Source of the DNA: Pseudomonas matsuisoli
Lineage (GTDB): Bacteria; Pseudomonadota; Gammaproteobacteria; Pseudomonadales; Pseudomonadaceae
Reading direction: 5' to 3'
Assembly: GCF_014647635.1 (NCBI RefSeq)
Contig: NZ_BMPO01000008.1
Coordinates: forward strand, 207,482-271,481
DNA length: 64,000 nucleotides
The position numbers and the translations under genes are program-made. Below the pieces are notes generated by a model. It saw only the letters and a program-made list of their open reading frames with translations, was not told the DNA's origin and ran no database searches. Each line of letters starts with the position of its first letter. Position 1 is the first letter of the stretch. Positions 1-7,909 of the stretch are shown piece by piece.

Positions 1-35
1 GTGCCGGAGCCGGTGGTTTGATTTAGAGCGCTTCT

Positions 36-108
36 AAAGCGATCGCCCACAAGTGGGCTCCTACGAGAAGACTGCTTGTGTAGGAGCCCACTTGTGGGCG
101 ATCGCTTT
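36..108. repeat. REP-type perfect inverted repeat
   Basis: Two 29-bp arms (36-64 and 80-108) are exact reverse complements around a 15-bp spacer. They contain the core GTAGGAGCCCACTTGTGGGC. Transcribed, they would form a long hairpin ending in a T-run (106-110). This is the arrangement of paired Pseudomonas REP elements, which are mobilised by RAYT transposases. It may also terminate transcription coming from the left. Confidence 0.85.
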
Positions 109-142
109 TTGCGTCGGATTTGTTTCGTCCTCATACGTCCTC

Positions 143-188
143 TTGTCAGGTAAACCTTACACGACTAGGATGTAAGGTAAACCTGACA
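143..188 (+). promoter_or_regulatory. Sigma70 promoter embedded in twin palindromic operators
   Basis: A -35 box TTGTCA (143-148) and a -10 box TAGGAT (166-171) are 17 bp apart. Two 18-bp near-palindromes of form TGTNAGGTAAACCTNACA lie at 144-161 and 171-188. One overlaps the -35 and the other overlaps the expected start point. The tandem arrangement, 27 bp centre to centre, suggests cooperative repression. The downstream XRE regulator is the obvious candidate, as an autoregulator. The boxes and dyads are seen directly; the binding protein is inferred. Confidence 0.6.
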
Positions 189-203
189 CGAAGGCTTCCC
201 CCG

Positions 204-587
204 ATGACACTTGCAACCCGCCATCTGCTCTATTCGATGTTCTTCACTCTGCTTTACGTCGCTATTCATCTACTGGCGATCGTCGGCGTGTTCGACGCCA
301 TCATTGGACACGCTGCCGGTTGGTTCCTGGCGATCGCGGCGGCGCTGCCGGTGGCGGGATGGCTTTGGGTCACGCTGCGCATCATGGACAGCAGTGATGA
401 ATACCTGCGCGCATTAATGGGGCGTCGGCTGCTGCTCGCGGTAGGCCTAACCATGACCGTTCTGAGCGTTTGGGGCTTTGGCGAAAGCTACGCCAATGCG
501 CCGCATCTGCCGGTATTCCTGGCCTGCCCGCTGCTTTTTCTTGCATTCGCGGTCGTGTCGCCCTTCGTTCGACAAACGCGCGCATGA
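204..587 (+). CDS. Small integral membrane protein in an XRE-regulator operon
   Basis: A 127-aa protein with about four hydrophobic segments: roughly residues 8-28, 33-53, 70-90 and 100-120. The ATG at 204 is preferred over an in-frame ATG at 120. It follows GAAGG at a suitable distance, and the earlier start would place the promoter and operators inside the gene. The stop overlaps the ATG of the following regulator (ATGA), so the two are translationally coupled. Membrane protein plus short HTH partner pairs are common in bacteria, but I recognise no function. Environmental or stress sensing is possible but not shown. Confidence 0.75.
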   Translation: MTLATRHLLYSMFFTLLYVAIHLLAIVGVFDAIIGHAAGWFLAIAAALPVAGWLWVTLRIMDSSDEYLRALMGRRLLLAVGLTMTVLSVWGFGESYANAPHLPVFLACPLLFLAFAVVSPFVRQTRA

Positions 588-790
588 ACAACCGACTGCG
601 CACATTGCGGACGGAGAAAGGCTGGACCCAAGCCGACCTCGGCAGCGCACTCGACGTCTCGCGTCAGGCGGTGAATGCGTTGGAAACCGGTAAACACCTG
701 CCGTCCCTCGATCTCGCTTTTCGTATCGCGGTGACGTTTGGCTTGAAGGTCGAGGACATATTCGAGAACCCCTATCGCCAGAACCCGTGA
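584..790 (+). CDS. Minimal XRE-family helix-turn-helix regulator
   Basis: This 68-aa protein is almost entirely one XRE/Cro-type HTH domain. The recognition region is TQADLGSALDVSRQAVNALE, followed by the typical P-S-L-D-L-A-F-R-I-A helix. It ends with a short IFE-type tail, like the YgzD/YozG group of small regulators. Its ATG overlaps the stop of the membrane protein gene. Twin palindromes upstream of the operon are plausible binding sites, giving autoregulation. No ligand or dimerisation domain is present, so sensing may depend on the membrane partner. Confidence 0.85.
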   Translation: MNNRLRTLRTEKGWTQADLGSALDVSRQAVNALETGKHLPSLDLAFRIAVTFGLKVEDIFENPYRQNP

Positions 791-799
791 GCGCCCAAC

Positions 800-895
800 G
801 CGTGGATAAGGCTCCGCCGTTATCCACCCTACGGTTACTGAGGTGAGATGTTGGGCAATCAACCCTGTAGGGTGGATGGCCGAAGCCATCCACGC
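800..895. repeat. Inverted pair of GTAGGGTGGAT repeats
   Basis: The segments 800-832 and 867-895 are related in inverted orientation. Each carries a GTAGGGTGGAT core followed by its own small dyad (for example GATGGCCGAAGCCATC). They fill the space between the XRE operon and the 3' end of queE. This is a different repeat family from the one at 36-108. Confidence 0.6.
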
Positions 896-974
896 GAGCG
901 CCCCAACACCACGCCACCAATCAAGTAGACCGGGTGCAACCCGGGAGCTTCAGGGCACGGGATACCGCCACTGA

Positions 975-1610
975 TTAAGGAATCATCAAAATCTTGTGCT
1001 GCTGCAGGCCCAGCCGCCATTGGGGATTGGCCTTGCAATACTCGATCGCCATCGTGGTATTGCGCGACGCCTCTGGACCATCCATTGGCTGAAGGTAGAA
1101 ATGCGCGAAATCAAGGCCGACGAAACGCTCTGGCATTGCATCGCGCTGCGGGTACACGAGCTTGAGCTCGTCGCCGCGGGTCAATACGACCTCGGCGATG
1201 GATTTAGGACTGACACAAATCCAGTCGATCCCCGGCGGGGGCTCGACCGTACCGTTGGTTTCCACTGCAATCGTGAACCGTCGCGCGTGCAGTGCAGCGA
1301 CTAACGCTTCGTCCACCTGAAGCAACGGTTCGCCACCGGTGAGCACGACATACCGATACGCGGCATCACCTTCAGGCCACGTCCTTTCGATCGCCTCCGC
1401 CAGTGCATCCGCCGTTTTGAACTTGCCCCCACCCTCGCCGTCCGTGCCAACGAAATCGGTATCGCAGAATTGGCAGATCGCTTTTTGCCGGTCGTCTTCG
1501 CGCCCTGACCATAGATTGCACCCGGCGAACCGGCAAAACACCGCCGGCCGGCCGGCCTGATTGCCCTCGCCCTGCAGGGTGTAGAACATCTCTTTGACGC
1601 TGTAGGTCAT
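975..1610 (-). CDS. queE: 7-carboxy-7-deazaguanine synthase (QueE)
   Basis: A radical SAM enzyme that converts 6-carboxy-tetrahydropterin to 7-carboxy-7-deazaguanine in queuosine (preQ0) biosynthesis. The 211-aa protein starts MTYSVKEMFYTLQGEG. Its iron-sulfur cysteines are spaced C31-X14-C46-X2-C49, the QueE variant of the radical SAM motif rather than the classical CX3CX2C. A TGGEPLL motif for SAM binding sits near residue 93. queD, the preceding enzyme, lies divergently about 210 bp away. QueC and QueF are not in the window. Confidence 0.95.
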   Translation of the reverse strand: MTYSVKEMFYTLQGEGNQAGRPAVFCRFAGCNLWSGREDDRQKAICQFCDTDFVGTDGEGGGKFKTADALAEAIERTWPEGDAAYRYVVLTGGEPLLQVDEALVAALHARRFTIAVETNGTVEPPPGIDWICVSPKSIAEVVLTRGDELKLVYPQRDAMPERFVGLDFAHFYLQPMDGPEASRNTTMAIEYCKANPQWRLGLQQHKILMIP

Positions 1611-1818
1611 GACAACTCGACTCCAGGCATGGGGTAGCGCGACGCGGCACCTGCCTCGATGAAAAAACGGGCGCGGATTGTAGCAACCTTCAGCGGGCGG
1701 GAACGCCCTGAGCGACGGACGAGGCGTCGTTGCGGTGCCCGGACGCAGCCGTCAGAATGGCGCCCCTTCGCGGCTCGCCGAGCAGCCTCTTCGTCCTACC
1801 GCTTACGCAAGGCCATCC

Positions 1819-2175
1819 ATGGAAATCTTCAAGGAATTCACCTTCGAATCCGCGCACCGTTTGCCCTATGTGCCAGAGGGCCACAAGTGCGGCCGCCTGC
1901 ATGGGCATTCCTTCAAGGTCGCACTCTACATCGAAGGCGAACCCGATCCCCATACCGGATGGATTCGTGATTTTTCCGAGATCAAGGCGCTGTTCAAGCC
2001 GCTTTACGAGCGCTTGGATCACAACTACTTGAATGACATCCCCGGCCTGGAAAACCCCACCAGCGAAGTCTTGGCCAGGTGGATCTGGAACGAGATGAAG
2101 CCCATCCTGCCGGAGCTTTCCCGCATCCGTATCCACGAGACCTGCACCAGCGGCTGCGAATACCGCGGTGATTGA
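1819..2175 (+). CDS. queD: 6-carboxy-5,6,7,8-tetrahydropterin synthase (QueD)
   Basis: Converts 7,8-dihydroneopterin triphosphate to 6-carboxytetrahydropterin, the step before QueE. The 118-aa protein has the PTPS fold signature: zinc ligands His13, His28 and His30 (in CGRLHGHSF), catalytic Cys24 and a C-terminal HET motif. The ATG at 1819 gives the usual family start [15 protein letters not shown]. An earlier in-frame ATG adds a non-conserved extension. It is divergent from queE, so the two are probably expressed from the shared 1611-1818 spacer. Confidence 0.95.
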   Translation: MEIFKEFTFESAHRLPYVPEGHKCGRLHGHSFKVALYIEGEPDPHTGWIRDFSEIKALFKPLYERLDHNYLNDIPGLENPTSEVLARWIWNEMKPILPELSRIRIHETCTSGCEYRGD

Positions 2176-2181
2176 TCGCTT

Positions 2182-2211
2182 GCGCGGCGCCCACTCGGAA
2201 AGGCGCCGCGC
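2182..2211 (+). terminator. Possible terminator after queD
   Basis: A 10-bp GC-rich stem (GCGCGGCGCC at 2182-2191 pairing with 2202-2211) with a 10-nt loop follows the queD stop by a few bases. Only a weak T-stretch (CTTTGCGTT) follows. It sits between convergent queD and the small minus-strand gene. Confidence 0.5.
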
Positions 2212-2218
2212 CTTTGCG

Positions 2219-2365
2219 TTAACGCCCGCGGCCTGGCGGGATGTCGCTCAGCGGGCTGTCGTCCTGATCCTCGCGTTCATCCGTGGACGACGTATTGCCT
2301 GAATCGGGTACGTCGCCGTACTCGTCATAGTCGGGTGCGGTTTGCGGTTCGGTTTCTCGGTTCAT
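2219..2365 (-). CDS. Small acidic hypothetical protein
   Basis: A 48-aa, very acidic and probably disordered protein beginning MNRETEPQTAPDYDEYGD. It is rich in D, E, S, T and P and has no membrane or secretion signal. The ATG is chosen because GAGGAG lies 8 nt upstream; an earlier in-frame codon has no such site. I recognise no family. It is read towards queD and away from the lipoprotein gene. It is a credible small gene because of its strong ribosome binding site, but its function is unknown. Confidence 0.5.
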   Translation of the reverse strand: MNRETEPQTAPDYDEYGDVPDSGNTSSTDEREDQDDSPLSDIPPGRGR

Positions 2366-2500
2366 GGTCGATCTCCTCGTCTCACTCATTTGGCACACGT
2401 GGGCGCCGAGGGTTCGCCGCCGCTCCAGTTGTCGAGAAAGTCGAACGCGGTCATGGTCCCGCCTTCGAACACAGGTATCTGTGCTCAAGAAGGCCTACCC

Positions 2501-3313
2501 ATGCGATCCCGTCCCCTGCAGCTGCTTCGACTCAGCCCATGGCTTGGCCTCTGTACGGCCCTGACCGCCTGTGCCGGTGGCAACACCCAATCCCCGGTGA
2601 GCGAGCCGGGTACGGGTACATCCACGTCGACGAAGGTGTTGGAATCCGGTGCCGCCATGCTGCAACAGAAGCCCCCCATCGAAGCACTCAATGCGTACCT
2701 CGACGGTTTTCACTTCTACAACGGCAACATGCAGGCACAAATGGAGGCGCATCACTACTGCTCGGTGCTCAACGAAGAAGTCATCCAATGCGTGATCTAC
2801 GACGGCAATGTCGCCGACGCCAAGATCATGGGTGTGGAATACATCATCAGCGAGCGGCTGTTCAAAGGGCTGCCCGAGGGCGAAAAAGCGCTCTGGCACA
2901 GCCACGGCCACGAGGTGAAATCTGGCCAGTTGGTCGCGCCTGGCATTCCGGAGGTGGCCGAACATGCACTGATGAACAAGCTCGCTACCACTTACGGTAA
3001 GACGTGGCACACCTGGCATACCGATCAGGACAAGGCCCTGCCGCTTGGCGTGCCGCAACTCATGATGGGCTTCACCGCCGACGGGCAGGCCGATCCGCAA
3101 ATGGTCGATCAACGGGACAAGCGCATGGGCATCGACTTCCGTAAAAAACGCAAACAGCGCGCGGATATTCCCATGCCCGCCGTAGCACCCGGTGCCGATG
3201 CCTGGCAGCAGGGCAAGGTCATTCAGATCGAGGATCCGACGGGGGCCAAGCATCATCAAAACCATACCGCGCCACCTACGAGCCGCGGGCAAAACGCCAG
3301 CTCGGGCGAATAG
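2501..3313 (+). CDS. OBAP/DUF1264-family lipoprotein
   Basis: A 270-aa protein. A lipoprotein signal peptide ends in LTAC (lipidated Cys24), and a G/S/T-rich linker (25-45) follows. The rest is a domain I recognise as DUF1264, the oil-body-associated protein (OBAP) family. Typical stretches are FHFYNGNMQAQMEAHHYC, GVEYIISERLF, LWHSHGHEVKSGQL and KTWHTWHTDQ, all rich in histidine. Plant homologues associate with lipid bodies; the bacterial role is not established. An envelope location is inferred from the lipobox. The C-terminal tail (about 230-270) is basic and proline-rich. It looks monocistronic. Confidence 0.8.
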   Translation: MRSRPLQLLRLSPWLGLCTALTACAGGNTQSPVSEPGTGTSTSTKVLESGAAMLQQKPPIEALNAYLDGFHFYNGNMQAQMEAHHYCSVLNEEVIQCVIYDGNVADAKIMGVEYIISERLFKGLPEGEKALWHSHGHEVKSGQLVAPGIPEVAEHALMNKLATTYGKTWHTWHTDQDKALPLGVPQLMMGFTADGQADPQMVDQRDKRMGIDFRKKRKQRADIPMPAVAPGADAWQQGKVIQIEDPTGAKHHQNHTAPPTSRGQNASSGE

Positions 3314-3326
3314 CGAGCAACGCCCC

Positions 3327-3758
3327 TTACCCGTGGTCGCCAAGCATCGATATCGTCCGAGGATCGGGCTCGCCGGCAAAAAACGCATCCAGCGCCTGCT
3401 GGAAGATCGTTTCGTTCGGCTCGGCCTCGCGGAACAACGTCATGCTCGAGCGGAATTTAAGGTCGTCCGGCGCCCCGAACACCTGCCGCGCGCCGCGACC
3501 GGCGTAGGGCAAGACGGCCTCAATGCATTCTCGCAAGTGCGCGCCCAGTAGGGCGTGCCGCCAATAAGCTTGCGCTTCCTTAACGTCGGAAACGCCGTAA
3601 CGCCACGCCATTTCGCTTTGGCCAAGGCCAGCGAGCTGGGGAAAGATGAACCACATCCAGTGGGTGCTTTTGTGTCCGGCACGGAGCTCTTCGAGCGCGC
3701 GCTCGAGCGTGTCGCGCTGCGCATCGACGAAGCGTTCGAGGTCATAGGGTTCGGGCAT
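3327..3758 (-). CDS. DUF1810 family protein
   Basis: A 143-aa soluble protein starting MPEPYDLERFVDAQ. It has the DUF1810 signature: KSTHWMWFIFPQ near residue 31, then GLGQSEMAWRYGV and a C-terminal FFAGEPDPRTISML. This family was once annotated as calpastatin-like, and its biochemical function is unknown. The ATG at 3758 is selected because GAGGAGG lies just upstream. The gene converges on the lipoprotein gene with only 13 bp between them. Confidence 0.85.
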   Translation of the reverse strand: MPEPYDLERFVDAQRDTLERALEELRAGHKSTHWMWFIFPQLAGLGQSEMAWRYGVSDVKEAQAYWRHALLGAHLRECIEAVLPYAGRGARQVFGAPDDLKFRSSMTLFREAEPNETIFQQALDAFFAGEPDPRTISMLGDHG

Positions 3759-4181
3759 GCGGCCTCCTCGATGATCTTCTTTCGACACACGGTTCTTCGC
3801 GTGTCGAGGCCCAAGCGTTAGATCCTGTCATTGGATCGTCAGCGGCATCGTCGGCTCGTGCGGTCCGACGTGTGACGTAAATCCTCGAAGTTTCCGCAGC
3901 GAATCCTTATCCGAGCCTTACCTTGCAGCCTTTCTTTATCTTGCAGAGTGCCATCGCGGGCATGGCTGATCGCAGCCCGGCCCGCTCCCACGAATACAAA
4001 GGCTGTTAAGGGACGCCATTCGGCTAATCTTCGGCCCACCTCACTTATCGATTGTGTAAACCGGCGGTTTTTCAATGTGGGAGCGGGCCATGCCCGCGAT
4101 GCTTAGTCACGGCACGCTCTCACATGAGGAGTACGCTGCTAGATTTCCACACAAGAGTCGGGACCAGCCCGACCTAGCGTT
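3759..4181. repeat. REP-containing intergenic region
   Basis: This 423-bp stretch has no convincing gene. It holds REP elements in inverted orientation. One at 3952-3991 reads CATCGCGGGCATGG...CCCGCTCCCAC. The other at 4076-4101 reads TGTGGGAGCGGGCCATGCCC. These match the classic Pseudomonas GTGGGAGCGGGC REP family. Other copies are at 24358-24382 and 36086-36145. Confidence 0.7.
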
Positions 4182-5321
4182 TCAGCGCGCAAGCGCCGCT
4201 TCCGGCATCGGGTGCCGGCACGCCATCACCACTACGCCAATTGCACCGAGTGCCATCAGCATCGGCAGCGCATGCCCGCTTATCCATTGACTGGCCGCGC
4301 CGGTTATGACCGGTCCGATGAGGCAGCCGATACCCCAGAGTTGAGCGACATGAGCGTTCGCTTTGACCAACGCGTCATCGCGGAAACGCTCGCCGATCAA
4401 GATCAGCGATAGCGTGAAAAGCCCACCTGCGCTGGCACCGAACAGCACCCAAAGTGGCCAGATGGCGAGGGTGTGCACAAACACGGGTATCGCCACGCTG
4501 GACATCGCCAGCACGACCCCGCAGGCAAGAAACAAGCGCTGGCGTGGCAAGCGATCCGCCAGCCAGCCGACGGGCAACTGCAGTAGCGCGTCGCCGACGA
4601 CCACGACGCTGACCATGGCCAGCGCTATTTCCTGCGTATATCCCTGGCGCACGCCGTAGACCGGTAGCAAGGTCAGCACCATGGATTCGAACACCGCGAA
4701 CAGCACGACGGCGGACGCGATCGCAGGCATCCCCTGGCAGAAACGCAACAGGCCGCGCCCGCCCGTTTGCGGGTCGACCGTAGGCGCGCCCTGGCGTCCG
4801 ATCAGCACCAGCGAGCCACCCAGCATGAGGCACATGCCCAACCAGAACCCGTTGTCATCCGCCGTACCGATCACACTCAACAGCAGTGGGCCGGACAGCT
4901 GGCTCAGTGCGTAACCGCTGCCGTAGAGCGCCACCAGACGACCACGCAGGTGTTCGACGGCCAGCTGGTTGATCCAGCTTTCACCGAGGATGAAGATCAG
5001 CGTGAGCACCATCCCGAGCCAAAGCCGCAACAACAGCCAGAGCAGGTAGCTGGGGAATATCGCCAGCAGCGCAACGGAGAACGCACCGACGACCAGGCAC
5101 AGCTGCATGACATTGCGGGTTCCCAGCCACGCGGCCATGCGCGTCGCCGCGCTGGCCCCCAGCAGAATGCCCACCGCAGGCATCGCGGCCATCACGCCAA
5201 TCGCGAATTGCCCATAGCCCCAACTCTCCAGTCGGAACGAGACCAGCGGCATGCTGACGCCCAGCGCAAGCCCCACGGAGATGACTGCCGCGCAAACCGA
5301 GAAATAGCTGGACCAACGCAT
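4182..5321 (-). CDS. MFS transporter
   Basis: A 379-aa, 12-helix major facilitator superfamily protein. The start MRWSSYFSVCAAVISVGLALG follows GAGGCGATGTT on the minus strand; a longer in-frame start adds a hydrophilic N-terminus. The loop between helices 2 and 3 has SAATRMAAWLGTRNVM, and a second cytoplasmic motif GWLADRLPRQRLFL follows in the C-terminal half. It most resembles the YcaD-type MFS group. The substrate is unknown. It is downstream of the aldehyde dehydrogenase on the same strand but separated by a hairpin. Confidence 0.8.
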   Translation of the reverse strand: MRWSSYFSVCAAVISVGLALGVSMPLVSFRLESWGYGQFAIGVMAAMPAVGILLGASAATRMAAWLGTRNVMQLCLVVGAFSVALLAIFPSYLLWLLLRLWLGMVLTLIFILGESWINQLAVEHLRGRLVALYGSGYALSQLSGPLLLSVIGTADDNGFWLGMCLMLGGSLVLIGRQGAPTVDPQTGGRGLLRFCQGMPAIASAVVLFAVFESMVLTLLPVYGVRQGYTQEIALAMVSVVVVGDALLQLPVGWLADRLPRQRLFLACGVVLAMSSVAIPVFVHTLAIWPLWVLFGASAGGLFTLSLILIGERFRDDALVKANAHVAQLWGIGCLIGPVITGAASQWISGHALPMLMALGAIGVVVMACRHPMPEAALAR

Positions 5322-5381
5322 AACATCGCCTCGGGACGGACCCGAGCCTCGAGAAGGGTTTGAATGGGGTAACGCGAGGAA

Positions 5382-5407
5382 GCCGGATGCCCTTGTAGGC
5401 ATCCGGC
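5382..5407 (-). terminator. Strong hairpin between aldehyde dehydrogenase and MFS genes
   Basis: A perfect 10-bp stem (GCCGGATGCC at 5382-5391 with 5398-5407) and a 6-nt loop lie 19 bp after the aldehyde dehydrogenase stop. No clear U-run follows on either strand, so it may be only a partial terminator. Confidence 0.5.
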
Positions 5408-5425
5408 GTTAGAGCAGAACAAGGG

Positions 5426-6919
5426 TCAAAGCTTGATCCAGGTCGCCTTCAATTCCGTGTACTTATCGAACGCATGGATCGACTTGTCGCGACCATTACC
5501 CGACTGCTTGAATCCTCCGAATGGCGCGGTCATGTCGCCGCCATCGTACTGATTCACCCACACGCTGCCGGCGCGCAACGCTTTGGCGGTGAGATGCGCC
5601 TTCGAGATATCCCGCGTCCAGACCGCAGCCGCAAGGCCATATTGCGTGTCGTTGGCGATGCGCACCGCTTCCTCGGCATCGGCGAATGTGATAACCGACA
5701 GCACGGGCCCGAAAATTTCTTCCTGGGCGATCTTCATCGCGTTGGTTACGCCGTCGAAGATCGTCGGCTCGACGTAGGTACCGCCGGACTCTTCCAGAAC
5801 GCGCTTGCCTCCGGTTACCAGCTTGGCACCGCCCGACTGGCCCGACTCGATATACGAGAGCACCGTGCTCATCTGCTGCGTGTCGACCAGCGCGCCGACG
5901 TTGGTCGCAGGATCCAGCGGATTGCCTGCTGTCCAGCCTTTCAGGGCATCGACCACCATTGGCAGGAATGTGTTCTTGATGGATCCCTCGACGAGCAGGC
6001 GCGAACCCGCGGTACACACTTCGCCCTGGTTGAAGGCGATGGCACTCGCGGCCGCCTCTGCGGCGGCCTTGAGATCCGGCGCATCGGCAAAGACGATGTT
6101 CGGGCTCTTGCCGCCCGCTTCCAGCCAAACACGCTTCATGTTCGACTCGCCCGCGTAGATCATCAATTGCTTCGCGGTACGTGTCGAACCGGTGAATACG
6201 ACCGTATCGACATCCATGTGCAAACCAAGCGCCTTACCGATGGTATGGCCATAGCCAGGCACGACATTGAGGACGCCGGCAGGTAGCCCAGCGTCCAGCG
6301 CCAGCTGCGCCACGCGAATCGCGGTCAGTGGGGACTTCTCGGAAGGCTTGAGGACGATGGAATTGCCGGTTGCCAATGCCGGGCCCAACTTCCAGCTCGC
6401 CATCATCAGCGGGAAATTCCAGGGAACGATCGCAGCAACCACACCGACCGCTTCGCGCGTGACCAACCCAAGCTGATCATGCGGCGTCGGCGCGACTTCG
6501 TCGTACACCTTGTCGATCGCCTCGGCGCTCCAGCGGATAGCATTGGCGGAACCGGCGACATCGATATTGAGCGAATCACTGATCGGCTTGCCCATGTCGA
6601 GGGTTTCGAGCAGGGCGAGCTCTTCACGGTGCTCCAGGAGCAATTCGGAAAAGCGGATCAGGACTTTCTTACGTTGCGCCGGTGCCTTGCGCGACCAGTC
6701 GCCCGCTTCGAAGACCCGACGGGCGGCAGCCACGGCAAGGTCTGCGTCCGCGCTGTCACAGCTAGAGACGTGTGCCAATACACGGCCATCAACTGGACTG
6801 ATGCACTCAAAACGCTGCGAGCAGACGGCTTCGCAGTACTTGCCGTCGATGAACGCTCGGCTTTCGATCTTCAGGGACTCGGCACGCTGCTGCCATTGGG
6901 CAAGGGTGAGATCGGTCAT
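5426..6919 (-). CDS. Aldehyde dehydrogenase, gamma-glutamyl-/guanidinobutyraldehyde type (KauB/PuuC-like)
   Basis: A 497-aa NAD(P)-dependent aldehyde dehydrogenase. It oxidises aminoaldehydes made during polyamine, arginine or lysine catabolism. Seen: VPWNFP at 166-171, FTGSTRTAK around 242-250, general base Glu267 in LEAGGKSP, nucleophile Cys302 in NQGEVCTAG and a C-terminal GGFKQSGNGRDKS. The ATG at 6919 has GGAGG upstream. A cupin gene is divergent, and core genes rpmGB follow. This matches the kauB neighbourhood I recall in P. aeruginosa. Exact substrate is inferred. It probably feeds GABA or guanidinobutyrate into the gabTD pathway encoded at 18.9-21.8 kb. Confidence 0.85.
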   Translation of the reverse strand: MTDLTLAQWQQRAESLKIESRAFIDGKYCEAVCSQRFECISPVDGRVLAHVSSCDSADADLAVAAARRVFEAGDWSRKAPAQRKKVLIRFSELLLEHREELALLETLDMGKPISDSLNIDVAGSANAIRWSAEAIDKVYDEVAPTPHDQLGLVTREAVGVVAAIVPWNFPLMMASWKLGPALATGNSIVLKPSEKSPLTAIRVAQLALDAGLPAGVLNVVPGYGHTIGKALGLHMDVDTVVFTGSTRTAKQLMIYAGESNMKRVWLEAGGKSPNIVFADAPDLKAAAEAAASAIAFNQGEVCTAGSRLLVEGSIKNTFLPMVVDALKGWTAGNPLDPATNVGALVDTQQMSTVLSYIESGQSGGAKLVTGGKRVLEESGGTYVEPTIFDGVTNAMKIAQEEIFGPVLSVITFADAEEAVRIANDTQYGLAAAVWTRDISKAHLTAKALRAGSVWVNQYDGGDMTAPFGGFKQSGNGRDKSIHAFDKYTELKATWIKL

Positions 6920-7110
6920 CGGAAAAGTCCTCCAAAGCAACGCCGCAAGGGGCATGCTGATCGACAGGTTAAAGATGAATCGTGCGAGCCACCCTAAAGA
7001 GCGGTCTACGCATTTTCAATATTTTTTACGAAAGCGGCCTATGGAGAATTGTATTGTGCATTTTCTCAAACATAGACTTTCTGCCACGTCCTACTGTGTG
7101 GTCATCTCTG

Positions 7111-7461
7111 ATGAATATCGTCGACTTCAATCAAATCCAATCCATCGCAGAATCCTTCCGCCCAGCGCCCGAAAAGATCCTTTCCGGGGCTCCGGATCAG
7201 ACCATCCACAATCACTATTCCAGTCCGTGTGGACAGTTCAGCGCGGGAATATGGGAAGGCGCAGTGGGCCAGTGGAAGGTGAATTACACCGAGCACGAAT
7301 ACTGCGAAATTCTAGAAGGCGCTTCGCGGCTGCGTGACGAGGCTGGTGAATCAAAGACCGTACGCAAGGGCGATCGGTTCGTGATACCCGCGGGATTCAC
7401 GGGCACTTGGGAAGTGCTTGAGCCGTGCCGGAAGGTGTACGTAGTTTTCGAACAAGCATGA
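7111..7461 (+). CDS. Cupin-domain protein (DUF861/ureidoglycine aminohydrolase type)
   Basis: A 116-aa single-domain cupin. Motif 1 includes NYTEHEYCEILEGA. Motif 2 is KGDRFVIPAGFTGTWEV, followed by a closing C-R-K-V-Y-V-V-F strand. This is the EutQ/DUF861 type of cupin, usually small-molecule or metal binding. The ATG at 7111 gives the conserved start MNIVDFNQIQ; earlier in-frame starts run through the divergent promoter region. It lies head to head with the aldehyde dehydrogenase, so a role in amine or aldehyde catabolism is likely but unproven. Confidence 0.8.
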   Translation: MNIVDFNQIQSIAESFRPAPEKILSGAPDQTIHNHYSSPCGQFSAGIWEGAVGQWKVNYTEHEYCEILEGASRLRDEAGESKTVRKGDRFVIPAGFTGTWEVLEPCRKVYVVFEQA

Positions 7462-7487
7462 AAAAGCCCGCCAATTGGCGGGCTTTT
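7462..7487. terminator. Bidirectional rho-independent terminator
   Basis: AAAAGCCCGCCAATTGGCGGGCTTTT is a perfect palindromic hairpin with A- and T-runs on both sides. It sits exactly between the 3' ends of the cupin gene (+) and rpmG (-) and overlaps the cupin stop by a base or two. It should end transcription from both directions. Confidence 0.92.
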
Positions 7488-7504
7488 CCGAGAAGCCAGA
7501 TCAA

Positions 7505-7660
7505 TTACTTGATCTTGGCTTCCTTGTAGATCACGTGCTTACGAACCACAGGATCAAATTTCTTGATTTCGATCTTGTCAGGGGTGGTGCGCTTGTTCTT
7601 GTCGGTGGTGTAGAAGTGGCCGGTACCGGCGCTGGACACCAAACGGATCAAATCACGCAT
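7505..7660 (-). CDS. rpmG: 50S ribosomal protein L33
   Basis: A 51-aa protein starting [22 protein letters not shown] and ending [13 protein letters not shown], which is the proteobacterial L33 sequence at its usual length. It lacks the CxxC pairs of the zinc-binding L33 paralogue, so it is the zinc-independent form. It is 12 bp downstream of rpmB on the minus strand and has an AGGAG-like site just upstream. It is co-transcribed with rpmB and ends at the bidirectional terminator at 7462-7487. Confidence 0.95.
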   Translation of the reverse strand: MRDLIRLVSSAGTGHFYTTDKNKRTTPDKIEIKKFDPVVRKHVIYKEAKIK

Positions 7661-7672
7661 GTTTGCCTCTCC

Positions 7673-7909
7673 TTAGAACTTTTCGCCGCGGGCACGCATT
7701 TCGGCCAAAACGACCTCGATGCCACGCTTGTCAATGATGCGCATGCCCTTGGCGGATACACGCAGACGCACGAAACGCTTTTCAGCTTCAACCCAGAAAC
7801 GGTGATGCTGCAGGTTCGGCAGGAAACGACGACGGGTTTTGTTGTTTGCGTGGGAAATATTATTCCCGGTTACCGGACCCTTACCGGTAACTTGACAGAC
7901 TCTCGACAT
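7673..7909 (-). CDS. rpmB: 50S ribosomal protein L28
   Basis: A 78-aa protein of standard length. It starts [20 protein letters not shown], continues with [13 protein letters not shown] and ends in EMRARGEKF. It is the first gene of the rpmB-rpmG operon. A small hairpin (7935-7953 region) lies in its leader. The presence of the classical L28 form together with zinc-free L33 fits Pseudomonas. Confidence 0.96.
   Translation of the reverse strand: MSRVCQVTGKGPVTGNNISHANNKTRRRFLPNLQHHRFWVEAEKRFVRLRVSAKGMRIIDKRGIEVVLAEMRARGEKF

Noticed and set aside
1611..1818. preQ1 riboswitch between queE and queD
   Set aside because: I could not find the short H-type pseudoknot pattern with its A-rich tail. 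The spacer looks like a plain divergent promoter region.
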